A stretch of 64,000 nt of DNA from Lachnospiraceae bacterium (GTDB lineage Bacteria > Bacillota > Clostridia > Lachnospirales > Lachnospiraceae). The position numbers were made by a program, and so were the translations under genes. The DNA lies in the NCBI GenBank assembly GCA_017399685.1, contig JAFQBM010000001.1:1-64000 (forward strand), written 5' to 3'. Shown here piece after piece: positions 17,390-25,938 of the stretch (its first letter is position 1; the number at the start of each line of letters is the position of its first letter). A model generated the notes under the pieces. It was not told the DNA's origin and did no database searches. It saw only the letters and a list, made by a program, of their open reading frames with translations.

Positions 17390-18004
17390 ATGGATCCAAA
17401 TACCTTTCCCACCAAGGGAAATCTGATTTTAGCCAAGAATTCTCTGGCTCTGGCGAAACAGGGTTATGAGCTGATGGATAAAAAACGGAATATATTAATC
17501 AAAGAACTTATGGATTTGATTGAACAGGCAAAGGATATCCAGTCTGAAATCGATGCAACCTTTTCTGACGCTTATAAGGCTCTGCAACGTGCCAACATCA
17601 AAATGGGAATTCATAATGTAGAAGAAATCTGTTATACCGTTCCTATTGATGATAACATCGTCATAAAAACAAGAAGTATTATGGGCACAGAAATTCCACT
17701 TGTAGAATATAACAAACAGACAGATTTGTTACCTTATTCCCTTCAAGGAACTTCTGTTGCGTTAGATGTTGCGTATAAACATTTTGAAAAAGTAAAACAA
17801 TTAACCATCCGGCTTTCCATGGTAGAAAATTCTGCAATTCGTCTGGCGACTTCCATTAAGAAAACCCAGAAACGTGCCAACGCACTGCAGAACATTACCA
17901 TTCCCCGCTATACGGAACTGGTAACTTCCATTACCAATGCATTAGAGGAAAAGGAAAGAGAAGAATTTACCAGATTAAAGGTAATTAAAAGAACTCATGG
18001 TTAA
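17390..18004 (+). CDS. V-type ATPase central stalk subunit D
   Basis: The 204-residue subunit forms the rotating shaft of V1. It starts with PTKGNLILAKNSLALAKQGYELMDKKRNIL, the conserved N-terminal helix. Its C-terminal helix has KKTQKRANALQNITIPRY. These two helices make the antiparallel coiled coil that turns inside the A3B3 ring. It is the last gene of the operon and is followed at once by a strong terminator. Confidence 0.96.
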   Translation: MDPNTFPTKGNLILAKNSLALAKQGYELMDKKRNILIKELMDLIEQAKDIQSEIDATFSDAYKALQRANIKMGIHNVEEICYTVPIDDNIVIKTRSIMGTEIPLVEYNKQTDLLPYSLQGTSVALDVAYKHFEKVKQLTIRLSMVENSAIRLATSIKKTQKRANALQNITIPRYTELVTSITNALEEKEREEFTRLKVIKRTHG

Positions 18005-18008
18005 AATA

Positions 18009-18096
18009 AAAAAGAAGACGTCATGAAGTGCATCCCAGATGTTAGACAAAAGATATCTAACATTTACGGTTTCATTCCTTCGTCTTCTTTTTTTTG
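18009..18096 (+). terminator. Large terminator hairpin after the V-ATPase operon
   Basis: AAAGAAGACG pairs with CGTCTTCTTT, followed by a long T-run. A nested inner stem, GATGTTAGA/TCTAACAT, fills the loop. The nesting is larger than a minimal terminator needs. Confidence 0.85.
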
Positions 18097-18160
18097 ATAG
18101 AAAAAACTGAATTAGTTTTGTATTCATATTGCTTTTCTTTAAATTTTATCGTATATTTTA

Positions 18161-18289
18161 ATGAGGAATGCCAGCAACATTCCTGAACTTAATGTTAAAC
18201 AAAACATGGATGAAGTAATATCTCTTTCAACCATGGTATTTAAGCAATATCCGGGTTTACATGAGATATTGCATGGAGGATTCATATGA
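18161..18289 (+). CDS. Possible 42-residue upstream ORF coupled to the DD-carboxypeptidase
   Basis: This frame runs from an ATG at 18161 (MRNASNIPELNVKQNMDEVI) to a TGA that overlaps the ATG of the next gene (ATGA). The overlap is the usual sign of translational coupling, and the downstream ribosome binding site GGAGG lies inside it. There is no visible ribosome binding site of its own, and the first codons overlap a hairpin (AGGAATG/CATTCCT). I recognise no family. It may be a regulatory upstream frame or chance. Confidence 0.3.
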   Translation: MRNASNIPELNVKQNMDEVISLSTMVFKQYPGLHEILHGGFI

Positions 18290-19671
18290 AAAAGAAATGT
18301 ATGGTATATCTTCTCTGTTTTCTATGCCTGATTTCTTCCTTCACACCACATTCTGTTTTTGCAGAAAATACTGAGGAAGATAACGAAAACATTGAAATAA
18401 CGAATATAAAAAGTACGACAGCCCCACCGGATATCGTGGCAGAATCTGCGATTGTCATGGATTTAAAGACCGGTGCCATTCTTTATGAAAAAGATGCCAC
18501 CTCATTGCGTTATCCTGCCAGTATCACGAAAATTATGTCCTGTCTGGTAGCCATTGAGCAAATTGAAGATTTTGATGCTACCCTTACGGTTTCAGAAGGT
18601 GCTGTTGCTGCCATCCCGGAAGATGGGTCTAACATTGGATTAATGCCGGGAGAAATATTAAATGTGGAAGATTGTGTGTATGCGGTTCTTTTAGCTTCCG
18701 CTAATGAAGGTGCCAATGCCATGGCGGAATATGTGGCTGGTGATGTTGCCTCTTTTGTGGACTTAATGAACCAGAAAGCAGAAGAATTAGGCGTTGTGAA
18801 TACCCATTTTGAAAATCCACATGGTTTACATGAAGATAATCATTATGTATGTGCCTATGATATGGCTCTGATTGCAAAAGCAGCTTACGAAAATGAACAT
18901 TTTCGTAAAATAGTTACTACTCCATATTATACGATTCTTGCTACCAACCTTTATTTAGAAGAACGTCCCATGTATAACCACCATAAAATGATGTTTAATA
19001 CCTCAGAATACTTTTATTCCAAGGCATTGGGTGGTAAGACCGGTTCTACGGATATGGCTCAAAAAACCCTTGTGACTTATGCCAAAGAAGGGGATAAAGA
19101 ATTTGTCAGCGTTGTATTAAAATCCATTGACGGCGAAGTTTATAATGATACCAGAAAAATTCTAGAATATTGTTTTTCTGAATATGATTATGTATCCCCA
19201 AATATAGATTTATCCTATATCACTCAGATTTCAGAAAATGATGATATCTTACTTAAGAATTATGGTAAGATTTTTAATCCGGATATTTTTCATTTTGAAT
19301 ATAATAGCAATGTTTCTTTGCTATTTCCTAATTCCATTCCTGTTTCTTCCTTAAAGCAGGAAATTGTAGTCAGCAATTCCTCCACCATGGGGGAAGGAAC
19401 CTTAATTCTTAGATATGAAGACAAAGTGGTGGGAGCATATCCTATTACCTACGACAATTATCATCCGGTAGTAGAAGCGGGTTTTATAGAACGAAGTACC
19501 CAAGCCATTAAAAAAATTGATGTTCGTTATTTTATTTTGGCAGGAGCCATTGTGTTATTCATCGTTCTTATCATTATCTACTACATTTACCGGAATGGAA
19601 TGCACAATACCATATTCTTTAAAAGAAACAGAAGATACAGCCATTCCAAAAACAATAAATTACATTGGTAA
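18286..19671 (+). CDS. D-alanyl-D-alanine carboxypeptidase (PBP5/DacF family)
   Basis: The 461-residue class A low-molecular-weight PBP trims the terminal D-alanine of peptidoglycan stem peptides outside the membrane. It has a signal peptide (residues 1-26, ending SVFAE). The active-site motifs are SITK with Ser79, SAN in LLASANEGANAMAEY, and KTG in GGKTGSTD. A C-terminal domain follows, and then a real membrane helix (FILAGAIVLFIVLIIIYYIY, near 420-440) instead of the usual amphipathic anchor, with a basic tail. DacF-type enzymes are often sporulation-linked; I see no proof of that here. RBS is GGAGG. Confidence 0.93.
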   Translation: MKKKCMVYLLCFLCLISSFTPHSVFAENTEEDNENIEITNIKSTTAPPDIVAESAIVMDLKTGAILYEKDATSLRYPASITKIMSCLVAIEQIEDFDATLTVSEGAVAAIPEDGSNIGLMPGEILNVEDCVYAVLLASANEGANAMAEYVAGDVASFVDLMNQKAEELGVVNTHFENPHGLHEDNHYVCAYDMALIAKAAYENEHFRKIVTTPYYTILATNLYLEERPMYNHHKMMFNTSEYFYSKALGGKTGSTDMAQKTLVTYAKEGDKEFVSVVLKSIDGEVYNDTRKILEYCFSEYDYVSPNIDLSYITQISENDDILLKNYGKIFNPDIFHFEYNSNVSLLFPNSIPVSSLKQEIVVSNSSTMGEGTLILRYEDKVVGAYPITYDNYHPVVEAGFIERSTQAIKKIDVRYFILAGAIVLFIVLIIIYYIYRNGMHNTIFFKRNRRYSHSKNNKLHW

Positions 19672-19748
19672 TGCTTTACCATAACATTTCATTCATAAGC
19701 AAATAGATAGAATGCTATACACCATTCTATGTTTTATAAACAAAAAAC

Positions 19749-19848
19749 CGTGGATAAATAACAATATTTCGTTACTTATCCACAGTTTTTTTCACATAAC
19801 AACAGACTTATCCACATTCATTTTATTGAATTATCCCACTTATCCACA
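19749..19848. promoter_or_regulatory. Cluster of DnaA boxes away from oriC
   Basis: Three perfect TTATCCACA boxes lie at 19776-19784, 19808-19816 and 19840-19848, all in the same orientation. One reversed TTATCCACG lies at 19749-19757, and a near-match TTATCCCAC at 19831-19839. The first two boxes are arms of a terminator hairpin with a run of seven T. That many exact boxes within 100 bp is far above chance. It is 35 kb from dnaA. Confidence 0.75.
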
Positions 19849-19850
19849 AA

Positions 19851-19884
19851 GATACCCACAATTTAGGGATAAATTGTGGGTATC
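19851..19884. terminator. Strong 14-bp stem after the DnaA boxes
   Basis: GATACCCACAATTT at 19851-19864 pairs perfectly with AAATTGTGGGTATC at 19871-19884 around a six-base loop. There is no clear T-run on either strand, so it may be structural rather than a terminator. Confidence 0.45.
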
Positions 19885-20004
19885 TCATCTATCATACCAA
19901 CGTCAGATGGTTTGATTTCCATAATTTCAGAAAAAAGTTTGTACTCATTCCTCTTTATCCGTAATCAGACATCCATTGTCCGGTTACTGTGTAAACAGTA
20001 ATCT

Positions 20005-20916
20005 TTATTCTTCACTTTTTGGCACGATGATTTTTACTGCTTTTGGAGCTACTTCTATGGTAACCGGTAATTCTCCGAAACATTCTCCATCATAATCCAC
20101 AACCACCTTAGAATCATCTAAAATATTAATATCGATTTTCTTGGTCTGGAAATACTCTACATTTGGATGATTAATATGGTCTCCTTGCACTATTTTTAAT
20201 AATAGATTAGATAATTGCCCTACTTCCACCTTCTTTAGAATTAAAACATCTAACAACCCGTCAGAAACCGATGCTAAAGGTGCCGCATTCCGGAATCCTC
20301 CTACGCTTTGTGAATTCGCCACGATAAACAGCAGACATTCACACTCCTCAGAAAATTCTTCTGTTTCGATAGAAAGCGGTATGGAGTGAAATAAATTTCT
20401 CGGAATATCCATGGCACCTTCCACATAATAAGCTAATTTTCCGAAAATGGCCTTTAGCTCCTTGGGTACTTTATATCCTACATCAGACAAAAGTCCTCCT
20501 GCCAATACATTCATAAAATAAGTACCATCGATTCTTCCAAGGTCTACTTCTTTTACATTGAAATCTTTGATTAAATCACAAAATTCATCGATTCCCTGAG
20601 GCAATGAAAGATAATTTGCAAAATCATTTACGGTACCGGCAGAAATAACTGCAATGGGAGTCTCGTTTTTTCCCAATACTACACCATTTACGACTTCATT
20701 TAACGTTCCATCTCCACCAATGGCAACTACAAAATCGTATTCCCCTTTTTTCATGTTCATGGCTGCATTTTTCGCATCATCCTGTTTTTCTGTATAAAAT
20801 ACATCCACATGATTTACAACCTGATCCATGATAAGTTTTCCAATCATTCCCTCAATGGTTTTTAAAAAGTTCTGCCTTCCCGAAGAAGGATTAATGATAA
20901 ATTTTGCCTTTTTCAT
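20005..20916 (-). CDS. Diacylglycerol/lipid kinase family protein (YegS/DgkB type)
   Basis: The 303-residue protein has the DAGK catalytic signature: IINPSSGR near residue 6, then VVAIGGDGTLNEVVNGV near 62-78 with the nucleotide-binding GGDG. A later block is GRIDGTYFMNVLAGG. The family phosphorylates diacylglycerol or related lipids; DgkB recycles diacylglycerol left after lipoteichoic acid synthesis. The true substrate is open. I chose the ATG at 20916, nine bases after AAAGGAG, over a TTG three codons earlier. The next gene upstream encodes an exonuclease and is separated by 90 bases. Confidence 0.9.
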   Translation of the reverse strand: MKKAKFIINPSSGRQNFLKTIEGMIGKLIMDQVVNHVDVFYTEKQDDAKNAAMNMKKGEYDFVVAIGGDGTLNEVVNGVVLGKNETPIAVISAGTVNDFANYLSLPQGIDEFCDLIKDFNVKEVDLGRIDGTYFMNVLAGGLLSDVGYKVPKELKAIFGKLAYYVEGAMDIPRNLFHSIPLSIETEEFSEECECLLFIVANSQSVGGFRNAAPLASVSDGLLDVLILKKVEVGQLSNLLLKIVQGDHINHPNVEYFQTKKIDINILDDSKVVVDYDGECFGELPVTIEVAPKAVKIIVPKSEE

Positions 20917-21006
20917 ACTCCACAACTCCTTTTTCTGTGTCCTTATATCCTACATATCTTAAACCAGACTTCAATCCTTCCATTCTGAAATATGTTAGAA
21001 TTTCAT

Positions 21007-21966
21007 TTACATTGTGCCAGTATCCTGTTTACTTTCGCTTTTTTCTTTTAATTCCTGATATCGTTGTAACACCCGGTTTACCACCTCATCCTCTGCCAGC
21101 GTAACCGTACGAACCACAAAATATCCCCCGTTTTCCCTGGACTTAAGCTTAAGCTTTCCTAAAAGCATTCCATGTGTTTTACACTGAGCCAGTGCGTAAT
21201 ATACTGTAGGACTGCTTTGAAACCATCGCAAACGTTTGTTAGGCATTTGCTGACATAAAAAACATTGTATCTTTCTGACTTTTCGATCCGATGCCGCTTC
21301 CTTTTTGGTCTGAAACTCTCTGGTGATATACTCGGTTCCTTCTAAATGCAGTAAACTGATTTCTTCCTTGCTGTTGCTTGGAATTTTATAATAATCAAGA
21401 CTGGTGTAGGAAAGAAAATTCTTTTTACTTAGATTCATCTTTCCCATAATCATTGCTGTATATCTGGCATCATTTAATGCCATATGATACTCATAATCCT
21501 GTGGCAGTTCTAACTCTTCCACAGCCTTATATAATGCCAGCACATCCTGTTTATGATAATTATGTGCAAAAATTCCCTGAATATCATAATAGTACAAAGG
21601 AAAATCCAATGTTTTTAATTTATGGTATTCTAAATTTCGCTGTAGCTGGGTTAAATCTTCCGTCCCCCAGGTACAAAACACATAATTTTCACCACACCAT
21701 TCAAAAAAGGTATCTATTGCCTTAGAAAATGTCAGACCCTCTGCTAACTTTTTTTCATCATAAGCTAACAGTTCCCTTACATGTGCCTGCAGTTTTTTAT
21801 GTACCACTGGCTTTATAAAACACTGAAATTCCGATATTTTCTGATATCTCTCATTTAATTTTACTGCACCTATCTCAATAATCTCATAAGAAAGTATTTT
21901 CTTCTTCTTTGAGCTGCCTTCGTAAGATGCCTGATTCCATTCTAAATCCAGAACTATATAATTCAT
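21007..21966 (-). CDS. DEDDh 3'-5' exonuclease domain protein
   Basis: The ~319-residue protein begins MNYIVLDLEWNQ, with the DLE of exonuclease motif I. Motif II (FCTWGTEDLTQLQRNL) and a C-terminal motif III HMALNDARYTAMIM with the HxxxxD arrangement follow. This is the DnaQ-like/KapD-type exonuclease fold over about 190 residues. The remaining C-terminal part has a CFLCQQMPNKRLRW segment and is not recognised; its paired cysteines could bind a metal. A GTG 24 bases upstream could extend it, but the ATG is the better start. RNA or DNA preference is unknown. Confidence 0.85.
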   Translation of the reverse strand: MNYIVLDLEWNQASYEGSSKKKKILSYEIIEIGAVKLNERYQKISEFQCFIKPVVHKKLQAHVRELLAYDEKKLAEGLTFSKAIDTFFEWCGENYVFCTWGTEDLTQLQRNLEYHKLKTLDFPLYYYDIQGIFAHNYHKQDVLALYKAVEELELPQDYEYHMALNDARYTAMIMGKMNLSKKNFLSYTSLDYYKIPSNSKEEISLLHLEGTEYITREFQTKKEAASDRKVRKIQCFLCQQMPNKRLRWFQSSPTVYYALAQCKTHGMLLGKLKLKSRENGGYFVVRTVTLAEDEVVNRVLQRYQELKEKSESKQDTGTM

Positions 21967-22128
21967 TTTCTGCACTATCTCCGATTCCACACTATCTAAA
22001 CATTCTTGACTTCAAGCATTCATCATGTATCTTTCATAATTTTGCTTGGTTTTGAACCGTTACATTTTATTATAATAACACAAACCTTATTGTAGTACAA
22101 TCTTTTGGAAGAATTTTCAACAACGAAC

Positions 22129-22151
22129 AAAAGCTCCTGATTGGAGCTTTT
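22129..22151. terminator. Hairpin after the diguanylate cyclase
   Basis: AAAAGCTCC and GGAGCTTTT pair around a short loop, just beyond the gene's stop. The T-run on the minus strand is short. Confidence 0.55.
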
Positions 22152-22159
22152 GCAAAATT

Positions 22160-23266
22160 CTATGAATACAAATTATTACTTTCATTCTTTAAGACTTTCT
22201 TTCGTTTCTTTTCCTGTTTATTTTCATACATATTAGCATCAGACTGTGAAAGTGCCTTTTCAAAATTCATGGCTGGCTCATAAGATACCATTCCCCATGC
22301 AATCTGATAAGGTGTTTTACTTAATTCCAGTTCCACCTGTTCTAATTTAGAAGCAACCAGTTCTTCCTTTACCTTAGGGCATACTATAACGAACTCATCT
22401 CCACCGATACGATAAAGCTTGCCCACATTGGCAAACACACTCTGTAATGTTTTAGCCACCGTAATAATCGCCAAATCTCCCTTGGCATGCCCTTGTGTAT
22501 CGTTGATTACTTTCAGGTCATTCATATCCACAGAAACAAGAACGGTAGCTATTTTTTCATACTCCTCGCAATCCATATAAAAAGTGTGACGATTCAGCGC
22601 CTGGGTAAGTGCATCCCTTGTATAGGTCTGAGTATGTAAAAATAAATAATAAAATACACTGGAAATTGCTCCTATTCCATTTAAAATAAATTTAAAGTGA
22701 AACAAGGATTCCATTCCTGTAGCAACCACAGACATAAAAACGATAAACACCATAATACTTCCTTCTTTTTTATAACCCAGCTGATATCGTTTAATCGACC
22801 AATATAACAAACAGCCAAGATATATTCCACTGATAATGAAAGGAAGTGCCCCTAAAGGACCTCTGTGAAACTCATTCTTTTCATCAAAATAGAACATCCA
22901 TTTTGTAAAAATACTGGTATATGCAATCACTGCATTTAAAACAAGAGGAACCGCTAAAATTTTATATTTTATCTTTTCTTCCCGTTTTAAGATGGTAGCA
23001 AGCAACATAATCGGTGTCGGTCTTAAAACATACCCCGTTGCGGAAGTCATATAACGTAACGCATGCGGTACTGTATCCTGGGCAAGATAATAATCGATAC
23101 TATCTGCCACAATCAAAATATTTACTGCTACTGCCACTGTCAAAAATGCCCGGTTAATCTCTTTTGGCATGGTACGGTTTGTCAGCAGAAAAATATATAA
23201 AAATATCACTATGGAAAAATCAATAAAATTCGTCTGTACTAAATAAAACGATATAGAAGTAGACAT
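22160..23266 (-). CDS. Membrane-anchored diguanylate cyclase (GGDEF)
   Basis: The 368-residue protein has about seven membrane helices in its first 215 residues, an integral-membrane sensor region of no recognised type. A complete GGDEF domain follows: DALTQALNRHTFY, then VDMNDLKVINDTQGHAKGD with metal-binding Asp, and RIGGDEF with the catalytic loop at 288-292. The RxxD product-inhibition site expected just before the loop is absent, so feedback inhibition is unlikely. It makes c-di-GMP. An HD-GYP gene lies 1.4 kb away and a c-di-GMP riboswitch 6 kb away, so this may be a local signalling group. Confidence 0.93.
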   Translation of the reverse strand: MSTSISFYLVQTNFIDFSIVIFLYIFLLTNRTMPKEINRAFLTVAVAVNILIVADSIDYYLAQDTVPHALRYMTSATGYVLRPTPIMLLATILKREEKIKYKILAVPLVLNAVIAYTSIFTKWMFYFDEKNEFHRGPLGALPFIISGIYLGCLLYWSIKRYQLGYKKEGSIMVFIVFMSVVATGMESLFHFKFILNGIGAISSVFYYLFLHTQTYTRDALTQALNRHTFYMDCEEYEKIATVLVSVDMNDLKVINDTQGHAKGDLAIITVAKTLQSVFANVGKLYRIGGDEFVIVCPKVKEELVASKLEQVELELSKTPYQIAWGMVSYEPAMNFEKALSQSDANMYENKQEKKRKKVLKNESNNLYS

Positions 23267-23384
23267 ATAAAGGCACTCCTTTCATGATATCTCATTGCTG
23301 TAATTTTATTTTTATTCCTTGCAGTCATTATACAACCTAAAAATTGCTAATACAAGTTCGAATTCTTTTCCATTTATGTCATTA

Positions 23385-23416
23385 ATAAAAAAGAGCCATC
23401 ACTTACGACGGCCCTT
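23385..23416 (-). terminator. Terminator of tRNA-Arg
   Basis: AGGGCCGTC pairs with GATGGCTCT (two G-U pairs) followed by six T on the minus strand, directly after the tRNA. Confidence 0.8.
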
Positions 23417-23419
23417 TCA

Positions 23420-23493
23420 TGTTCCCGAGGCGATTCGAACGCCCGACCCTTCGCTTAGGAGGCGAATGCTCTATCCTGCTGAGCTACGGAAAC
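23420..23493 (-). tRNA. tRNA-Arg (anticodon CCT)
   Basis: The cloverleaf is complete: acceptor GTTTCCG/CGGGAAC, D-arm AGCTCAGCAGGATAGAGC, anticodon stem TTCGC/GCGAA around CTCCTAA (anticodon CCT), and T-arm with GGGCGTTCGAATCGCC. Discriminator is A. CCA is not encoded. A terminator follows. Confidence 0.95.
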
Positions 23494-23519
23494 CAACATC
23501 TATAGTTATAACAGATTTT

Positions 23520-24398
23520 TTATAAAAAATCAACCTTTCCCTGAAGCCAGATGACACCCTTAAATCTTCTTCCAGCCAAAGGTTCTCCCAATAAATCAAT
23601 GGAATTGATACAAACATCAAAAATTACCTGATTACAATCAATCAATAATGAATACAGCATTTCCCCTGTTTCCACATTATAAATCGGAGTTACATTTAAA
23701 ATACTTCCAATAATAGCATAATGGTCGCTTTCAATTCCATAAGGGATAAAGGTAGAGTCTACAATGGATAAAATATCTTCTTTTTTCACCCTTTTAGAAA
23801 CAATAGAATACATATCCATATCTTCCAATGTAAGACTCTCTAATGCCTCAATATTACCTTCTTTCGCTGCCCGTATCAACTGGTTCCGGTTCTCATTTCC
23901 AGCTTGCTCCAATTCCATTTGGGATTCATTTTTCTGAATGGGTAAAATCACCTTTCCCTCTTTGGAAAGACCTGCCAACACAACCCTGGCAACCTCATTA
24001 TGATAAGAACGGTACATATACCGCTGTACATACTCCCCCAGATTCTGCAAATAAAAAATCATGGAAACACCAAGATTAATGTTCTCGCAGATACCGGAAT
24101 ATGCCTCCTTATCCGTATGACGTTCAATTAAAATATCATTATAATTTACGCCATACCCTCCCCTTAGATAAGGAAAGGTATACTCCACATTTAAAAATCC
24201 CTTTTCATCGTATTCCCCTACCACACTTAATCCAATTCCAGGGCCAAAATCTTTATTTACCTGCACTAAGGTATGTTTCTCTCCAACCTTTGCAGATTTC
24301 TTTTCTGTAGGTAAATGAAGTGCCTTGCCAATCAATACATCCATTTCCTTTTTTGTGCTTATTTTACTAAATCCAATTGCTCTCATATAATGATTCAA
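23520..24398 (-). CDS. DUF3881 family protein
   Basis: The ~292-residue soluble protein starts, in my reading, at a TTG codon (24398) eight bases after AGGAGG, giving MNHYMRAIGFSK. That resembles the family's usual start better than the internal ATG at 24386. Blocks such as GPGIGLSVVGEYDEKGFLNVEYTFPYLRG and TPIYNVETGEMLYSLLIDCN resemble what I remember of DUF3881, a family of clostridial proteins with no known function. There is no membrane segment. The repeat element copy B lies immediately upstream, separating it from the HD-GYP gene. Confidence 0.7.
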   Translation of the reverse strand: MNHYMRAIGFSKISTKKEMDVLIGKALHLPTEKKSAKVGEKHTLVQVNKDFGPGIGLSVVGEYDEKGFLNVEYTFPYLRGGYGVNYNDILIERHTDKEAYSGICENINLGVSMIFYLQNLGEYVQRYMYRSYHNEVARVVLAGLSKEGKVILPIQKNESQMELEQAGNENRNQLIRAAKEGNIEALESLTLEDMDMYSIVSKRVKKEDILSIVDSTFIPYGIESDHYAIIGSILNVTPIYNVETGEMLYSLLIDCNQVIFDVCINSIDLLGEPLAGRRFKGVIWLQGKVDFL

Positions 24399-24416
24399 CA
24401 ATAACACCTCCTAAAT

Positions 24417-24613
24417 ATTGCGGAACAATCAAATACATATATTAAGTGATTCAAAAAATCAAATACATAAGCAGGTGCTTGTTCGCCCGTCAGCACTTAA
24501 TGAGAGGTTTACCTCGAATTTAGTACCGCTACGAGGCGAACGCACCGAAAGTGTGCCTGCGGTGTTTTGATTCTTTTGAATCACATCCATATAGTAAATT
24601 ATAGCTTCGCAAT
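24417..24613. repeat. Dispersed inverted-repeat element, copy B, with RNA-like core
   Basis: The ends ATTGCGGAAC and GCTTCGCAAT are near-inverted repeats. The flanks TTAAGTGATTCAAAA and TTTTGAATCAC pair as in copy A. The core, 24471-24561, again runs from GCAGGTGC to GCCTGC. Where copy A has the stem GCG-TCTCGT-CGC, this copy has GAGG-TTTA-CCTC: different bases, same pairing. TTAATGAG and GAATTTAGTACCGCTACGAG are conserved around that stem. GTTCGCC/GGCGAAC forms a further 7-bp stem. It lies between DUF3881 and HD-GYP genes. Confidence 0.8.
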
Positions 24614-24621
24614 CTTATGAC

Positions 24622-25686
24622 TTAAATACTCTCTACACTATCTACAATAAACAAAGACAGCTCCTTCATTAAATCCTTTAAGATATACTTATTATAAACT
24701 TCGCCCTGCTGATTCTTTATCAGACGAAGAAGTGGTCTTGCAGGATATCCCTTATTCTGTCTATGTACCATGGCAGTATCCCCTTCACTGGTTATCACAA
24801 TACTTCCGGTAGGATAAAGTGCCACAGAATCCATAAACGCCTTCACAACCTTTTCATCAAAGAGTTTACCACAATTACCTTGAATATATTCTATGGCTTC
24901 ATATACTCTGGAACGATCTGAAACTCCGAAAACCATGCCATCAAAAGTATCACATACTGCAACGATACGGCTTCCACGGTCAATATTGGTTCCAAATAAT
25001 CCGGAAGGATAACCGGAACCGTCAATCCGTTCATGATGATTTCTTACAATATCCAATACCAAATCGGAATACATGTCTTTCTTCCTTAAATGATCCAATC
25101 CGTAAAAAACATGATTCTTCACTACTTCTACCTTGCTGTTTCCTAAATCATCATCAAACTCATTTCGAAACACAGAAGGAACAAAAGTCATACCAATATC
25201 ATGCAGCAATGCTCCAATGGCATATTCCTTCACAGAATGTCTTGGAATACTTAATTTCAAAGCCACAATGGTAGATAATGCTGCAACATTAATAGCATGT
25301 TCATAGGCCGCATGATCACTGTTACGAATCTTATTCACATTAATGAACACTTCTTCCTGATTCATAACACTCTGTAAAATCTCTTCGGTAACTCTTCCTA
25401 TCTCTACATCTTCTGCCGAAGTCCCCTTGGTCTGGTTCTTCACAATATCTTTAATCAGATGGTAACATTCTTCCTTTACTTCCTCGTCTACCATCTCATC
25501 ATAATCCACGCCAACATATAATTCATCTTTAATCTGAATTTCCTCTATTCCCAAATCCAGAAAAGTCTGAATATAGTCTGTTTTTATTACCGTTCCATCC
25601 GGTATTAACATAACGCCATTACTATTAAAAATAGGTTTGGCCAGTATTTCTTTTCCTTGTATATTTCTGACCTTTATGGTCCTCAT
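24622..25686 (-). CDS. HD-GYP domain protein (putative c-di-GMP phosphodiesterase)
   Basis: The 354-residue protein has a ~110-residue N-terminal region and then an HD-GYP domain. HDIG lies in GALLHDIGMTFVP, and HHERIDGSGYPSGL supplies the GYP motif and metal-binding histidines. A short C-terminal beta region ends it. HD-GYP proteins commonly cleave c-di-GMP. It faces the same way as the diguanylate cyclase 1.4 kb downstream, with a tRNA and a repeat between them. I chose the ATG at 25686, seven bases after GGGAGGG, over one five codons earlier. Confidence 0.92.
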   Translation of the reverse strand: MRTIKVRNIQGKEILAKPIFNSNGVMLIPDGTVIKTDYIQTFLDLGIEEIQIKDELYVGVDYDEMVDEEVKEECYHLIKDIVKNQTKGTSAEDVEIGRVTEEILQSVMNQEEVFINVNKIRNSDHAAYEHAINVAALSTIVALKLSIPRHSVKEYAIGALLHDIGMTFVPSVFRNEFDDDLGNSKVEVVKNHVFYGLDHLRKKDMYSDLVLDIVRNHHERIDGSGYPSGLFGTNIDRGSRIVAVCDTFDGMVFGVSDRSRVYEAIEYIQGNCGKLFDEKVVKAFMDSVALYPTGSIVITSEGDTAMVHRQNKGYPARPLLRLIKNQQGEVYNKYILKDLMKELSLFIVDSVESI

Positions 25687-25854
25687 AAACGTCCCTCCCA
25701 TCTGCCGCTCTCGTAATGTCTGGTTATTTATTATTTTATCAAATTTTCTGAATTATACAAGTATTTCATATGTATAAATTACAACAGTTTTAGTAAAAAA
25801 CAGTTTGTTCTTTGAATAAATTGCCGATTCTTTCGTATTTTTATGGATTTATGA

Positions 25855-25883
25855 TTGACATAGCAATTAGAATCGTTTATAAT
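25855..25883 (+). promoter_or_regulatory. Strong promoter of adhE
   Basis: TTGACA and TATAAT are both perfect and spaced by 17 bases, 56 bases before the adhE start codon. Confidence 0.85.
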
Positions 25884-25894
25884 GTCATTAATAA

Positions 25895-25912
25895 TTGTTA
25901 AAAATTTATCAA
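25895..25912 (+). promoter_or_regulatory. Rex-type operator upstream of adhE
   Basis: TTGTTAAAAATTTATCAA matches the Rex operator pattern (TTGTTAA, four bases, TTAACAA) with one mismatch in the right arm. It lies just after the -10 box over the likely transcription start, where a bound Rex would block initiation until NADH rises. Rex control of adhE is well established in clostridia. Confidence 0.7.
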
Positions 25913-25938
25913 TTTCAAATTACAGGAGGAAACCCATT

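Larger units (their letters stand above)
19672..20004. other. Intergenic region with DnaA boxes and two strong hairpins
   Basis: No gene is visible. It holds the DnaA-box cluster at 19749-19848, whose first two boxes form a terminator stem, and a separate 14-bp perfect stem at 19851-19884 (GATACCCACAATTT and complement). A short repeat, TTACTGT/AACAGTAA, lies near 19984-20002 in front of the convergent lipid kinase gene end. Confidence 0.6.
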
